Positions 1-7,024 of a DNA stretch of 11,605 nucleotides are shown here, one piece after another. Under the pieces are notes generated by a model. The model was not told where the DNA came from. It made no database searches and was given only the letters and a program-made list of their open reading frames with translations. Source of the DNA: Helicobacter sp. GTDB lineage: Bacteria; Campylobacterota; Campylobacteria; Campylobacterales; Helicobacteraceae. Position 1 is the stretch's first letter, and each line of letters starts with the position of its first letter. The position numbers and the translations under genes are program-made. Where the stretch lies: positions 1-11,605 of the forward strand of contig JALEPE010000047.1 in assembly GCA_022766795.1 (NCBI GenBank). The letters run 5' to 3'.

Positions 1-1077
1 GTCTTGTAATGATTGCTGGACATTTTCATTATTGATTGCGTTTATATCAATTTCTAACACTTTAGAAAGGATTAAATCCTCATTAAAATCCTTGCAAAAA
101 GGAATCATTACGCTAATGTCTGCATTTTTAAAGCATTCTTGCGCCTTTTGTGTGTTTTTCTCCCCTGCTCTGTCCTTATCAAACCCCAAAAACACCTTAG
201 CATTAGGGAATTTTGAATCAAGATAAGACAAGGCTTCAAGCTGGGATTCTGTGATTGTGCCATTGGTAGAGAGAATAAGTGTATTTGGAATAGCATTAGG
301 CTTATTGAGTTTATCACCATTTAGCTTTTCCAACAAGCTTAGAGAATCAATGCTGGATTCTGCAAGAATGATATTCGTGATTTTTGTGCGTTCCTTTGTG
401 TCTTTGTTTGTTGAAAAAAACATCGCTTCTAAGCCTTTTTTGCCATAGCAAATTTGCTTTAAAGGCTTTTTGTATTCCTCGCCCTCTTTATTTTTTGCAA
501 TGGGATTTTTTAAATGGAGCTGGTAGCCTGTTTTTGAAAACAATTTTTGCTGGGTTTGTTGTGGGGTTTGCAAAGTTTTAATCGTGTAAGTTGGAATTGC
601 AATATTTTCTCTTTCGTCCATTTTTATTTCATTAACCAAATGCTGTAAAACAAGGGAGCTAATTCCCCTATCGTTGGAAAAATGATTATTAGGCTTCAAA
701 TTTTGGAAGGTTAAAAATTTTGCCGTAATTGCCTCTATTTCTTTATCTCTTGTTCTATTGTTGGGTTGTAGCGTGTGAGCTTGTAGGCTAATTCCCTCTT
801 GGCTGTTTTGAAATTCTAGCAAATCTTAGAATTTGATACCGCGATTTTTGCAAAAATTAAAAATGTTGCCCCTGTCTTTTTGTTCATCGTGTGGATTAAA
901 GTATAAATAATGCCCCTTTGCATTGCGCGAAACAACCAAAGTGTCTCCATTATTATTTTTAAGCTTAATGTGATTCTTTGAGCTTTTTTCTTTGTCTTTA
1001 AAATATCCTAAATTAAGCAAAATTTGGTCTAAAGGAAGTTGTAAAGTTTCTTCTGCATTCATTGGCATTTTTTGCAT
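1..1077 (-). pseudogene. TOPRIM-domain (DUF3991-like) mobile-element protein, interrupted by an in-frame stop and cut by the window edge
   Basis: The reading frame starts at ATG 1077 and reaches TAA at 826-828 after 83 codons. The same frame then stays open for 275 more codons to base 1, where the window cuts it. The part after the stop carries TOPRIM motifs: a glutamate in NIILAESSIDSLS, then the DxD motif in FLGFDKDRAGE. TOPRIM domains coordinate metal in primases, topoisomerases and related nucleic-acid enzymes; proteins of this layout are common on plasmids and conjugative elements, often near relaxase and T4SS genes. The first fragment (IFNFCKNRGIKF) fits the N-terminal region of such proteins. 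The stop replaces one residue in GIKF*DLLEF, and CAA to TAA would be a simple route. An AAGGA about 11 bases upstream is a loosely placed ribosome site. It lies 57 bp after the trbJ/virB5-like gene and was probably in the same operon. The family call is good; its exact role is unknown. Confidence 0.75.
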
Positions 1078-1134
1078 ACTTTATTTTATCCTTTTCCATA
1101 ATTTTAAAATTATTTTAAATATTTAAGCTATCGC

Positions 1135-2180
1135 TCATCGCTCGCGGAATTTTGGAATCCCAAATGCGTCTTTGGGAACTTGCTTGCCTTTTTCCACCTG
1201 CTCGGCAAATGCAGGGTCTATTTCTTGTAAGCTTTGCACGACAATTTCTTGGGCTTGATAATCATCAATGGCTTCTAATTGGTTTTGCTTATTAGCCACT
1301 TCAGTTTTTAGGTATTTTGTCTGCAACTCATACATTTTTTGTTGTTGCTGGATATTATAATATAGCAAAGCATTGGTTGCTGCTGCAATTTCTTTATCAG
1401 TTTTTGCGCTATTAAGTTGTTTTTGCATTCTTGTCATATCTTTAATGTATTGCTTGGTTTCGGATTCTTCAATGTAATCTAAGCGGTTTGCAAGCTCTGT
1501 TAATTGCGATTCTTCCATTGCCATTTCCGCTTGTCTTTTTAAATGCTCTAACTGCCGTTTTTCCTCTTGTTTTTCTAAGATTTTTTTAGTAATTTCTCCG
1601 CCTTTATCGCCAATTCTTGCTCTTTATGCTTCTAGCTCTACAATTTCATCGGTAATTGCAGTAATGTCTTTAATAAATGCACCCGAATTGCTAAGGGCTG
1701 TCGCGCAGGAGCTAAATTTACCTTTTAAGCTTTTTCCTGTATTGATTGCGTTTTTTAGATTCTTTGCTTGGGGTAAATTTCCTATTTCCGCACAAAGTCC
1801 AAAGGCTTTTTCAAATCGTCCATAGACATTATCGGGTAAATCTAAAATTTCTTGGTAGAGATTCATACTTGTGTTAATAATCTCCATTGTGTCGCCATAA
1901 ATAGCATAAATATCCCTCAAATTGACATCCATACTTTCCATTTGTTTTTCAAAGTTTAGTGTATCTTGCACCATTTGGGCGTATTCTTTTAGCTGTTGCG
2001 TGTATTGTTGCATTTGCATAGCGTAGTCTTTTGCCTGTGCTACTCCGTCTTGAATGTAGCTCGTAATGTTTTGTTGTAAATTTCCGCTATCAAAAACGGG
2101 ATATACTGCATTAGCTGTATTGTTTGTAAGCGTTGCAATAAGAGTGAATGCAATTGCTTGTGCTTTAATTTTTTTAACAT
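1135..2180 (-). pseudogene. TrbJ/VirB5-like T4SS protein, broken by a frameshift and an in-frame stop
   Basis: ATG 2180 overlaps the stop of the upstream gene (TAATG) and follows an AGGGGAG ribosome site, so it is the natural start. An A7 run (2169-2175 as T on the plus strand) then puts translation out of frame. With one more A it would read MLKKIKAQAIAF and on through a signal peptide ending ANA before VYPVFDSGN, a TrbJ/VirB5-like mature start. The frame continues through a helical, Q-rich segment to TAA at 1624-1626, then stays open without another stop to TGA at 1135. The surviving pieces are 1624-2019 (131 codons) and 1135-1524 (129 codons), but the frame between them is also open. The repaired protein would be about 348 residues with coiled coil in the second half. 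VirB5/TrbJ proteins are exported to the periplasm as minor pilus or mating-pair components. The family call rests on the signal peptide, motif and context. Confidence 0.68.
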
Positions 2181-3301
2181 TATAAACTTCTCCCCTGTGT
2201 TTGCTGCTGTTGTTGTATTTGTTGCTGTGGCTCTTTGATATACTTATACTCTTGGGCGCGCTTTGTGGTAATTGGATAATCTTTGCTAAAATTAGGGAAT
2301 TTTTGATTGATTTTTTCCATTTTATCCTTAATAATTTCGGGTTTTTCGTTTTTATCCATTAATTGATTGAGGGCTTCATACTCTTTTTTGGAATCCAAGA
2401 TATTTGCCTTCTCCCCTTGTAATTGAATGTATTTATCGCTAATGTCGCTAACAATTTGGGTAAGGGCTTGGATTTTATCTCTTTGTAACAACTCTTCAAA
2501 TTCACGCATTTTTCTTTCACTTTCGGCAAGCTTTAAATCTTGATGCGTGCCGATAAGCTCGGCTAATGCTTTATCCATTTTGTAGAGTTGTTGCAAAAGC
2601 TCTGCAATGTCTTTGGGTTGATTTGGGATTTCTTGATTTGGACTTTGCTTTCTGCGCTCTTTTTCTAGCAAAAGCTCGTCAATATCTTGACTATATGCTT
2701 TAATGTTAAGGTCTGTTTCTATGGCTTCTTTGACTAAAGGTCGGTTACTATTAAATTCTTTAATCGTATTGTCTGCAATGTCTAGTTTATCTTTAGGGCT
2801 AAGATTATTTTCTATTCCACGATTCTTTACTTCCTCTTTTGCTTCTTGCAAATTCTTTTGTGTTTCTCTAAGTGCCATTGCAACTTGTAGAGATTCTTCT
2901 ATTTTTGGGTTTTCAATATTAAGAGATTCTCCAATGCTTTTAAGATTATCAAGGTTTCTAAGGTTATCAATTTGGTTTTCGGCTTGGTTTGTGGGCTGGT
3001 TTTCAAGATGATTGGCATTCCCAAGAGATTTTTCGGGCGTGTTTTCAAGTGCATTTTCAAGGGAGTGTAAATGCGATTCTAAGGAATTTTCTTGCTCTTT
3101 TTGCTTTTGATTGATTCTATCAAGCTCTTTTTTAACCTGTATTTCATCTAATTGGTGTTCTTTGGTAATATCTTTGGCACTTTGAGCTATTGTTTCTCCT
3201 GTCCTATATCCATAATCCGCATTTAAAATTGCTTCATAGTTAATATCATCGTAATACGCCTCTTGGTTATAGTCTTTTTGGTATAACTCTTTCTCTGGCA
3301 T
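2180..3301 (-). CDS. hypothetical hydrophilic coiled-coil protein of the T4SS-type element
   Basis: This is an intact 373-residue frame starting MPEKELYQKD. I chose ATG 3301 because AAAGGAAG sits 5 to 6 bases upstream; an in-frame start at 3388 would add 29 residues but has no comparable site. The protein lacks a signal peptide and membrane spans. It is rich in E, K, N and Q, with long predicted helices: leucine/asparagine-rich stretches around residues 75-130 (repeated SLE/ALE/HLEN/NLRNL units) and further helices around 225-330. It ends in a glutamine-rich tail (PQQQIQQQQQ). It is the first gene of the minus-strand cluster and its stop overlaps the next start, so it was probably co-translated with the VirB5/TrbJ-like gene. 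I do not recognise a family; a cytoplasmic accessory role in conjugation is only inferred from position. It is the only undamaged gene of the remnant. Confidence 0.75.
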   Translation of the reverse strand: MPEKELYQKDYNQEAYYDDINYEAILNADYGYRTGETIAQSAKDITKEHQLDEIQVKKELDRINQKQKEQENSLESHLHSLENALENTPEKSLGNANHLENQPTNQAENQIDNLRNLDNLKSIGESLNIENPKIEESLQVAMALRETQKNLQEAKEEVKNRGIENNLSPKDKLDIADNTIKEFNSNRPLVKEAIETDLNIKAYSQDIDELLLEKERRKQSPNQEIPNQPKDIAELLQQLYKMDKALAELIGTHQDLKLAESERKMREFEELLQRDKIQALTQIVSDISDKYIQLQGEKANILDSKKEYEALNQLMDKNEKPEIIKDKMEKINQKFPNFSKDYPITTKRAQEYKYIKEPQQQIQQQQQTQGRSL

Positions 3302-3429
3302 TTTTGCTTCCTTTAAAATGTTTAATTTATTAGTGAAAAATAGCATAATAGGTGAAGCAATGCAAAAAAGGGAATACATAAAAAGCAAGATTTAAGCTAA
3401 AATGCGAGTTAATGTTGTTTTAAGTAACT

Positions 3430-3435
3430 TATAAT
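3430..3435 (+). promoter_or_regulatory. candidate -10 (TATAAT) for the helix-turn-helix gene
   Basis: TATAAT lies 36 bases before ATG 3472, in the AT-rich gap between the divergent minus-strand operon and the regulator. A T7 run follows it. Two related half-site-like words, CTTATAA (3428-3434) and GTTATAG (about 3457-3463), flank the presumed start of transcription and could be an operator, but the similarity is too low to claim. Campylobacterota promoters often lack a clear -35, and none is visible here. Confidence 0.4.
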
Positions 3436-3471
3436 TATATTTTTTTATAAAAATTAGTTATAGGTATTTTT

Positions 3472-3720
3472 ATGGAAGAAGTCACATTAATAAGAAAAAG
3501 TTTTGCACTTTTGATAAAAGAAGCAGGTTTTAAAAACAAAAAAGATTTTGCAGATTTTATTAACCTCCCTTACGCTTCTGTAAATAATTGGGGCGGTTGC
3601 AATGGATTTCCGAAATATGCAAAGGCTTTATTAATAGCCTTAATTAAATCATATAAATACGATAGCTTAATAAAATCTGATAGCATTGCCCTAGAAAATG
3701 ATGCCCTTAAAAAAGAATAG
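3472..3720 (+). CDS. small helix-turn-helix regulator, C-terminal coiled coil lost by frameshift
   Basis: This 82-residue protein has a Cro/CI-like helix-turn-helix: residues about 8-55 read KSFALLIKEAGFKNKKDF, then a turn and NLPYASVNNWG, the likely recognition helix. Such proteins commonly control mobile-element genes, and this one sits divergently from the T4SS-like cluster, so regulation of that cluster is a fair inference. The start has a weak AGG about 8 bases upstream. The frame ends soon after an A6 run (3709-3714). The +1 frame continues from there as NRELE, a TAG at 3731-3733, then NISELESKLNDFKSLQKAL and on to TGA at 3821-3823. That tail is typical coiled coil and matches the heptad-like end of the upstream part, so the ancestral protein was probably about 116 residues. 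The DNA-binding part may still be made. Confidence 0.65.
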   Translation: MEEVTLIRKSFALLIKEAGFKNKKDFADFINLPYASVNNWGGCNGFPKYAKALLIALIKSYKYDSLIKSDSIALENDALKKE

Positions 3721-3823
3721 AGAATTAGAATAGAATATTAGCGAATTAGAATCAAAGTTGAATGATTTTAAGAGTTTGCAAAAAGCTCTTTATAATCTTA
3801 AAAGTTTGGAAGCGTTGCAATGA
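3704..3823 (+). pseudogene. out-of-frame coiled-coil tail of the helix-turn-helix regulator
   Basis: This is the +1 continuation of the regulator. Removing one A from the run at 3709-3714 would join LENDALKK directly to NRELE. A second lesion, TAG at 3731-3733, interrupts the tail, after which 29 codons run to TGA 3821-3823. The tail is heptad-like (ISELESKLNDFKSLQKALYN). Its stop overlaps a following ATG in an ATGA arrangement at 3820-3823, an operon-like junction that supports this having been a real gene end. Confidence 0.55.
3722..3752 (+). repeat. 10-bp direct repeat with 21-bp period in the coiled-coil tail
   Basis: GAATTAGAAT occurs at 3722-3731 and again at 3743-3752. The 21-bp period equals seven codons, so the repeat encodes successive heptads (RELE then SELES). 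The TAG at 3731-3733 falls at the position that is TCA in the second copy. It is best read as a coding heptad repeat and not as a binding site. Confidence 0.5.
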
Positions 3824-4756
3824 AAGAATTACTCATAGATTGCTAAAGTTTTTTAAAATTGTTACGATATAAAGAAGCAGAGCAAAAATACAGAAAGCAA
3901 AGAAGTTAAAAACTCACTAGAAACATTAAGGACAAATCTAGCAAGTAAAGTGCTAGGTGGGATTCTAAATTTTGGATTGCAAAATGCAAAGAACAACCTA
4001 GCAAATCTACATAATACAAAGACTCTGCCTAATGCAATGAAGCCAAAAGAGGAGCAAAACTCGGTATTGGATTTTAAAAATCCCCTTAATACACCAAAAG
4101 AAGTGTAGACAAATCCAATACAAAAGGAATCGGATTCTAATATTTTAGATAAGCTAACATTCCTAAATGGCGAAAAAATTAGAGGCGGAAACCATAACCC
4201 ATCAGATATTCATATCTCTTATGCGAAGAATCTCGCTGTGCAGGAAAGCATAACCTACACGATAAATTATGATAGTGCAACTGGGCAATATGCGCAGAGT
4301 CTCTCCTACTCTTCCTATCTGGTAGCAAATTTTGAATCTAAAATTACCGATAAAAATGGTAATACTTTCTTATCCCAAACACAACTCGTACTTGGCAAGA
4401 ATTTAGAAACACAAATTACTGGCGGTGTTGATAGTGTGAATAAGACGCTTAAAAGCTTCCTAGAGGGGCAAAACCTTGCACTAGAATATGACGGAGAGCT
4501 AGATGAAGATAGTTTCAAAAGTAGCGGGTTAGATAATATGTTGCTTGTGATGGATAGCACCAATAATACCATAACTAGCGCGTTCAAAGAAATTTTACGT
4601 GGAGCAAGCAACTTTGGTCATATCTATGGCAGGAGCGATAAAGACATTGCAGAAATTTTTAAATCCTTACAAAATGCAATAAATTCTTCTTTAGAAGTAT
4701 TTTTAGGCATAGAAAAGAATCCAAATCTTAGGGATTCCAATACAGCTTTGATATGA
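3820..4756 (+). pseudogene. degenerate gene for an unrecognised protein of the element
   Basis: A likely original start is ATG 3820, which overlaps the previous tail (ATGA) and reads MKELLIDC before TAA at 3844-3846. Another frame is open from 3857 to TAG 4106-4108 (including SLETLRTNLASKVLGG) and, after that stop, on to TGA 4754-4756. At least two stops and probably one frameshift therefore separate start from end. The longest surviving piece with a start is 4238-4756, from a GTG (172 codons), but coding character clearly extends upstream (LTFLNGEKIRGGNHNPSDIH). The sequence is rich in S, T, N and Q with beta-like stretches (SITYTINYD, YSSYLVANFE), followed by helical segments near the end (ILRGASNFGHIYGR and SLQNAINSSLEVFLG). 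I recognise no family. A surface or secreted protein is possible from composition, but no signal peptide or barrel is visible. Confidence 0.5.
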
Positions 4757-4884
4757 CAACAATTAACACAGATACGCAAACTTCTCAACAATGGCTAGGA
4801 CAAAAGGTTGCATTGAGTGCAATGGAGGTTGCCTACTCCGCACTAGGTTTGAATGGAGCAAACCCCTTTACATTTAACGCTTAG
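4753..4884 (+). CDS. small 43-codon ORF, possibly the frameshifted end of the preceding gene
   Basis: ATG 4753 overlaps the preceding TGA (ATGA) and encodes 43 residues: MTTINTDTQTSQQWLGQ, then KVALSAMEVAYSALGLNG and a short end to TAG 4882-4884. The frame is also open a few codons upstream (FQYSFD), so it may be the original C-terminus of the preceding protein shifted by a frameshift, or a translationally coupled small gene. I recognise no domain. It is the last coding trace of the element before the intact cetA, so the element edge probably lies in 4885-4972. Confidence 0.35.
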   Translation: MTTINTDTQTSQQWLGQKVALSAMEVAYSALGLNGANPFTFNA

Positions 4885-4944
4885 AAAGCGAGAAGTTAAA
4901 TAAGTAATCCCCCCTACTCTCAAGCAAACATTGCAATTCTAAAA

Positions 4945-4965
4945 TTCCTTATATTATAAAGGGAA
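4945..4965 (-). terminator. weak candidate terminator of cetA
   Basis: Read on the minus strand, TTCC and AAGGAA arms form about six base pairs with one bulge around an AT-rich loop, followed by TTTT. It lies just after the cetA stop and before the plus-strand remnant. The stem is short and AT-rich, so the call is tentative. Confidence 0.3.
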
Positions 4966-4972
4966 AGTGAGA

Positions 4973-6349
4973 TTAATGCGAATCTAAAATTTGAATTGCG
5001 CGTTTAGAGGATTCCTCAATATTAATAAAAATGTCAATAATAGATTCCACGCTTTCTTTGGTTAATGGGCGACTCAATTTATCTAAAGCAGTGTTTGTAT
5101 CTGTCTTTAACGTTTCCTTGATTTGATTTAATCCATTAATATCTAAATCTTTAAAACGATGCACAACTTCCTCGTCGTCAAGGTATTTAGAAATCGGATT
5201 AATAGTGTTAAAGTTGCAAGTTTGTTCCCTAAGATTAAAACTTAAATACAAATTAGACTTATACACGATATGTTCTAGCTTAGAAATACTAAATAATAAT
5301 CGTGCAGATAGTGCATTAAACACCTCCTGCAAATCTTGTGTAGTCTGCTCCATTCTTCCAAACACTTCACTAAAGCGCGTAATACTACTATGCGTAGAAT
5401 TTGTAAAATCTGAAATTTTTGAAAAATTATCTTGAATTTCGGAAATTTCTTGCTGCATATTTTGCACAACCATTGAGATTCCGCTTGTGGCTTTGTGTGT
5501 TTTATCTGCAAGTTGTCGCACTTCGTCAGCAACAACAGCAAATCCGCGTCCGTGCTCCCCTGCCCTCGCTGCTTCAATGGCTGCATTGAGAGCTAACAAG
5601 TTTGTTTGGTCTGCAATGTCTGCAATAATGCCTACAACGGAGTTAATATCTTTTGATTTCTGGGTGAAGCTATCTACAACCGCTAAGTTTTCATTGATAA
5701 TCGCCATTAATTGGTCAATGGATTCCGTAATGCCATCTACATCTTCTTTTGATTCTTTTGAATTTGTTGCAATTTTTACGATATTTTCGCTTACGACATC
5801 AAGTTGCCCCATATCCCCATCTAAATCTGATGAAATTTTTGTGAGATTGCTGTTTTGACTTCCTAGGCTCATATCTAACAAGGATTTTGCGAGGGAATTT
5901 TGGATATTGTCTTTGGCGTTTTTTTCTATTTTTAACAGCGCGCCATTAATGCTTTCAATGTTTTGCACAAATGCGCCTTTAAGACCTTGAGAATATGCCA
6001 AGCGATAATACTTTCCATCTTGTGAGCAGTGAATTGCCGAAGCAATTTCTCGCATAAAAGCCTCTAAATTATCTGCAATTGTATTTAGATTATTTGCCAT
6101 ATCGCAAAGATCTGTATCCCCATGAATATGCAGCACACGCTCCTCAAATTTACCTTGTTGGTATAGATTTGTAACTTTTAGCATTTTCGCAATCATTGCC
6201 TTGCGCTTCCTAAAGCGGAATAATCCTAACGCCAACATTGCAATAAGAATCGCAAAAAATAACAATGAGAAACTAAAACCTTGTAAAACTATTTCAAAGA
6301 CTAATCCTACAACACTCAATGCAATTCCAATTATTAAAAGATTTTTCAT
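4973..6349 (-). CDS. cetA: energy-taxis transducer CetA-like (methyl-accepting chemotaxis protein)
   Basis: This is a 458-residue transducer. Residues 3-22 and about 27-44 are two closely spaced membrane segments with no periplasmic ligand domain between them, followed by RFRKRK. A HAMP-like linker spans about 45-105. The signalling domain spans about 190-345 and carries the family hairpin signature, SVVGIIADIADQTNLLALNA followed by IEAARAGEHGRGFAVVADEV (237-276), which contacts CheA and CheW. The C-terminal part (357-458) begins KLEHIVYKSNLY and includes TCNF, resembling a degenerate CZB zinc-binding domain. With no sensor domain of its own, it should receive the redox signal from CetB, as in Campylobacter, where CetA is of closely similar size. 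ATG 6349 overlaps the cetB stop in ATGA and is preceded by a G-run ribosome site, so the two should be co-translated. The symbol is assigned from architecture and gene pairing. Confidence 0.85.
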   Translation of the reverse strand: MKNLLIIGIALSVVGLVFEIVLQGFSFSLLFFAILIAMLALGLFRFRKRKAMIAKMLKVTNLYQQGKFEERVLHIHGDTDLCDMANNLNTIADNLEAFMREIASAIHCSQDGKYYRLAYSQGLKGAFVQNIESINGALLKIEKNAKDNIQNSLAKSLLDMSLGSQNSNLTKISSDLDGDMGQLDVVSENIVKIATNSKESKEDVDGITESIDQLMAIINENLAVVDSFTQKSKDINSVVGIIADIADQTNLLALNAAIEAARAGEHGRGFAVVADEVRQLADKTHKATSGISMVVQNMQQEISEIQDNFSKISDFTNSTHSSITRFSEVFGRMEQTTQDLQEVFNALSARLLFSISKLEHIVYKSNLYLSFNLREQTCNFNTINPISKYLDDEEVVHRFKDLDINGLNQIKETLKTDTNTALDKLSRPLTKESVESIIDIFINIEESSKRAIQILDSH

Positions 6350-6879
6350 CGGTAACCCCCTACTTTGCCTTGAGCTTGTAAATCCGCCATTAGCTTACCC
6401 CAAGTGGTTTGATTTTGCGTTAGAAAATCTATTACAAACTGCACGCTATTTTCCATTGTCCCACTTTTTTCAATTTCTAGCAATTGTTGATATACACCAA
6501 TGGAAGCTTCTACACCTGCTTTACTTGGACGACGACGCACAGAATAGTAGCCAATGACATTCCCTTTTTCATCAAAAGAAGGCGTAACATTTGTAAAAAC
6601 CCAGTATGTTGCTCCTGTTTTGGTGCGATTGCATACATAGGCAAAAAATTCCTGTTTTGCGTGTAGTGTATCCCAAAGAAGTTTAAAAGCGGCACGCGGC
6701 ATAAAGGGGTGGCGCACGAGACTATGCGGTTTGCCCAAAAATTCTTTCTCACTATACCCAACATATTTAATAAAATCCGTATTGCCATAGGTAATTTTAC
6801 CCTTCAAGTCCGTTTTGGAAGTAATAAGCGTATCATCCTCCAAAAAGATTTCATTCCTTAAAAGTTCTAGTGTATCCAA
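6346..6879 (-). CDS. cetB: energy-taxis PAS sensor CetB-like
   Basis: This single-PAS-domain cytoplasmic protein has about 177 residues. The PAS core spans about 18-120 and carries Aer-type features: TSKTDLKGKITYGNTDF, GYSEKEFLGKPHSLVRHP, MPRAAFKLLWDTL and a segment ending YWVFTNVTP then GYYSVRRRPS. Aer and CetB PAS domains bind FAD and report cellular redox state; here the output should go to CetA, encoded directly downstream with a 4-bp overlap. I place the start at TTG 6879, because GGAGGG (6887-6892) lies 7 bases before it. The alternative TTG at 6894 would contain that site within its own coding sequence and has no good site upstream. About 55 residues after the PAS domain form a helical tail that may contact CetA. 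The gene is divergent from mqnE. Confidence 0.85.
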   Translation of the reverse strand: MDTLELLRNEIFLEDDTLITSKTDLKGKITYGNTDFIKYVGYSEKEFLGKPHSLVRHPFMPRAAFKLLWDTLHAKQEFFAYVCNRTKTGATYWVFTNVTPSFDEKGNVIGYYSVRRRPSKAGVEASIGVYQQLLEIEKSGTMENSVQFVIDFLTQNQTTWGKLMADLQAQGKVGGYR

Positions 6880-6886
6880 AAATTTA

Positions 6887-6892
6887 CCCTCC
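6887..6892 (-). promoter_or_regulatory. ribosome binding site fixing a TTG start for cetB
   Basis: GGAGGG on the minus strand is followed by a 7-base spacer and TTG at 6877-6879, which encodes the start of MDTLELLRNE. No ATG or GTG is available nearby in this frame. The site decides between two TTG candidates. Confidence 0.65.
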
Positions 6893-6906
6893 AACTTACA
6901 AAATCC

Positions 6907-6912
6907 ATTTTA
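6907..6912 (-). promoter_or_regulatory. possible -10 of the cetBA operon
   Basis: TAAAAT on the minus strand lies about 28 bases before the TTG start and would give a short leader before the ribosome site. The region is very AT-rich and other hexamers fit nearly as well, so this is only a candidate. No sigma-28 or sigma-54 pattern is evident. Confidence 0.25.
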
Positions 6913-6986
6913 ATAATTATTGTTAAAATATCATAAAAAACACATAAAATCATTTAAACAATGCTTATAAATTAAAACATTTTATG

Positions 6987-6992
6987 TATAAT
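6987..6992 (+). promoter_or_regulatory. -10 element (TATAAT) for mqnE
   Basis: A perfect TATAAT lies 33 bases before ATG 7025, inside the AT-rich gap divergent from cetB. Transcription would start around 6999, giving a leader of about 25 bases with a weak AAGG ribosome site at 7015-7018. Confidence 0.5.
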
Positions 6993-7024
6993 TATAAATT
7001 TTATAGTATTTTACAAGGTTATTT

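Noticed and set aside
2703..3011. 102-codon plus-strand open frame
   Set aside because: It is antisense to the intact coiled-coil gene; its S/L/R-rich composition is typical of a shadow frame.
3722..3752. Direct repeat as a possible operator or iteron
   Set aside because: Its 21-bp period matches a coiled-coil heptad in frame, so coding explains it.
4315..4611. 98-codon minus-strand open frame inside the degenerate gene
   Set aside because: The plus-strand frame is the one with coding-like composition that extends beyond it; this one is S/L-rich shadow.
5487..5858. 123-codon plus-strand open frame
   Set aside because: It lies opposite the conserved signalling domain of cetA and has no ribosome site or recognisable motif.
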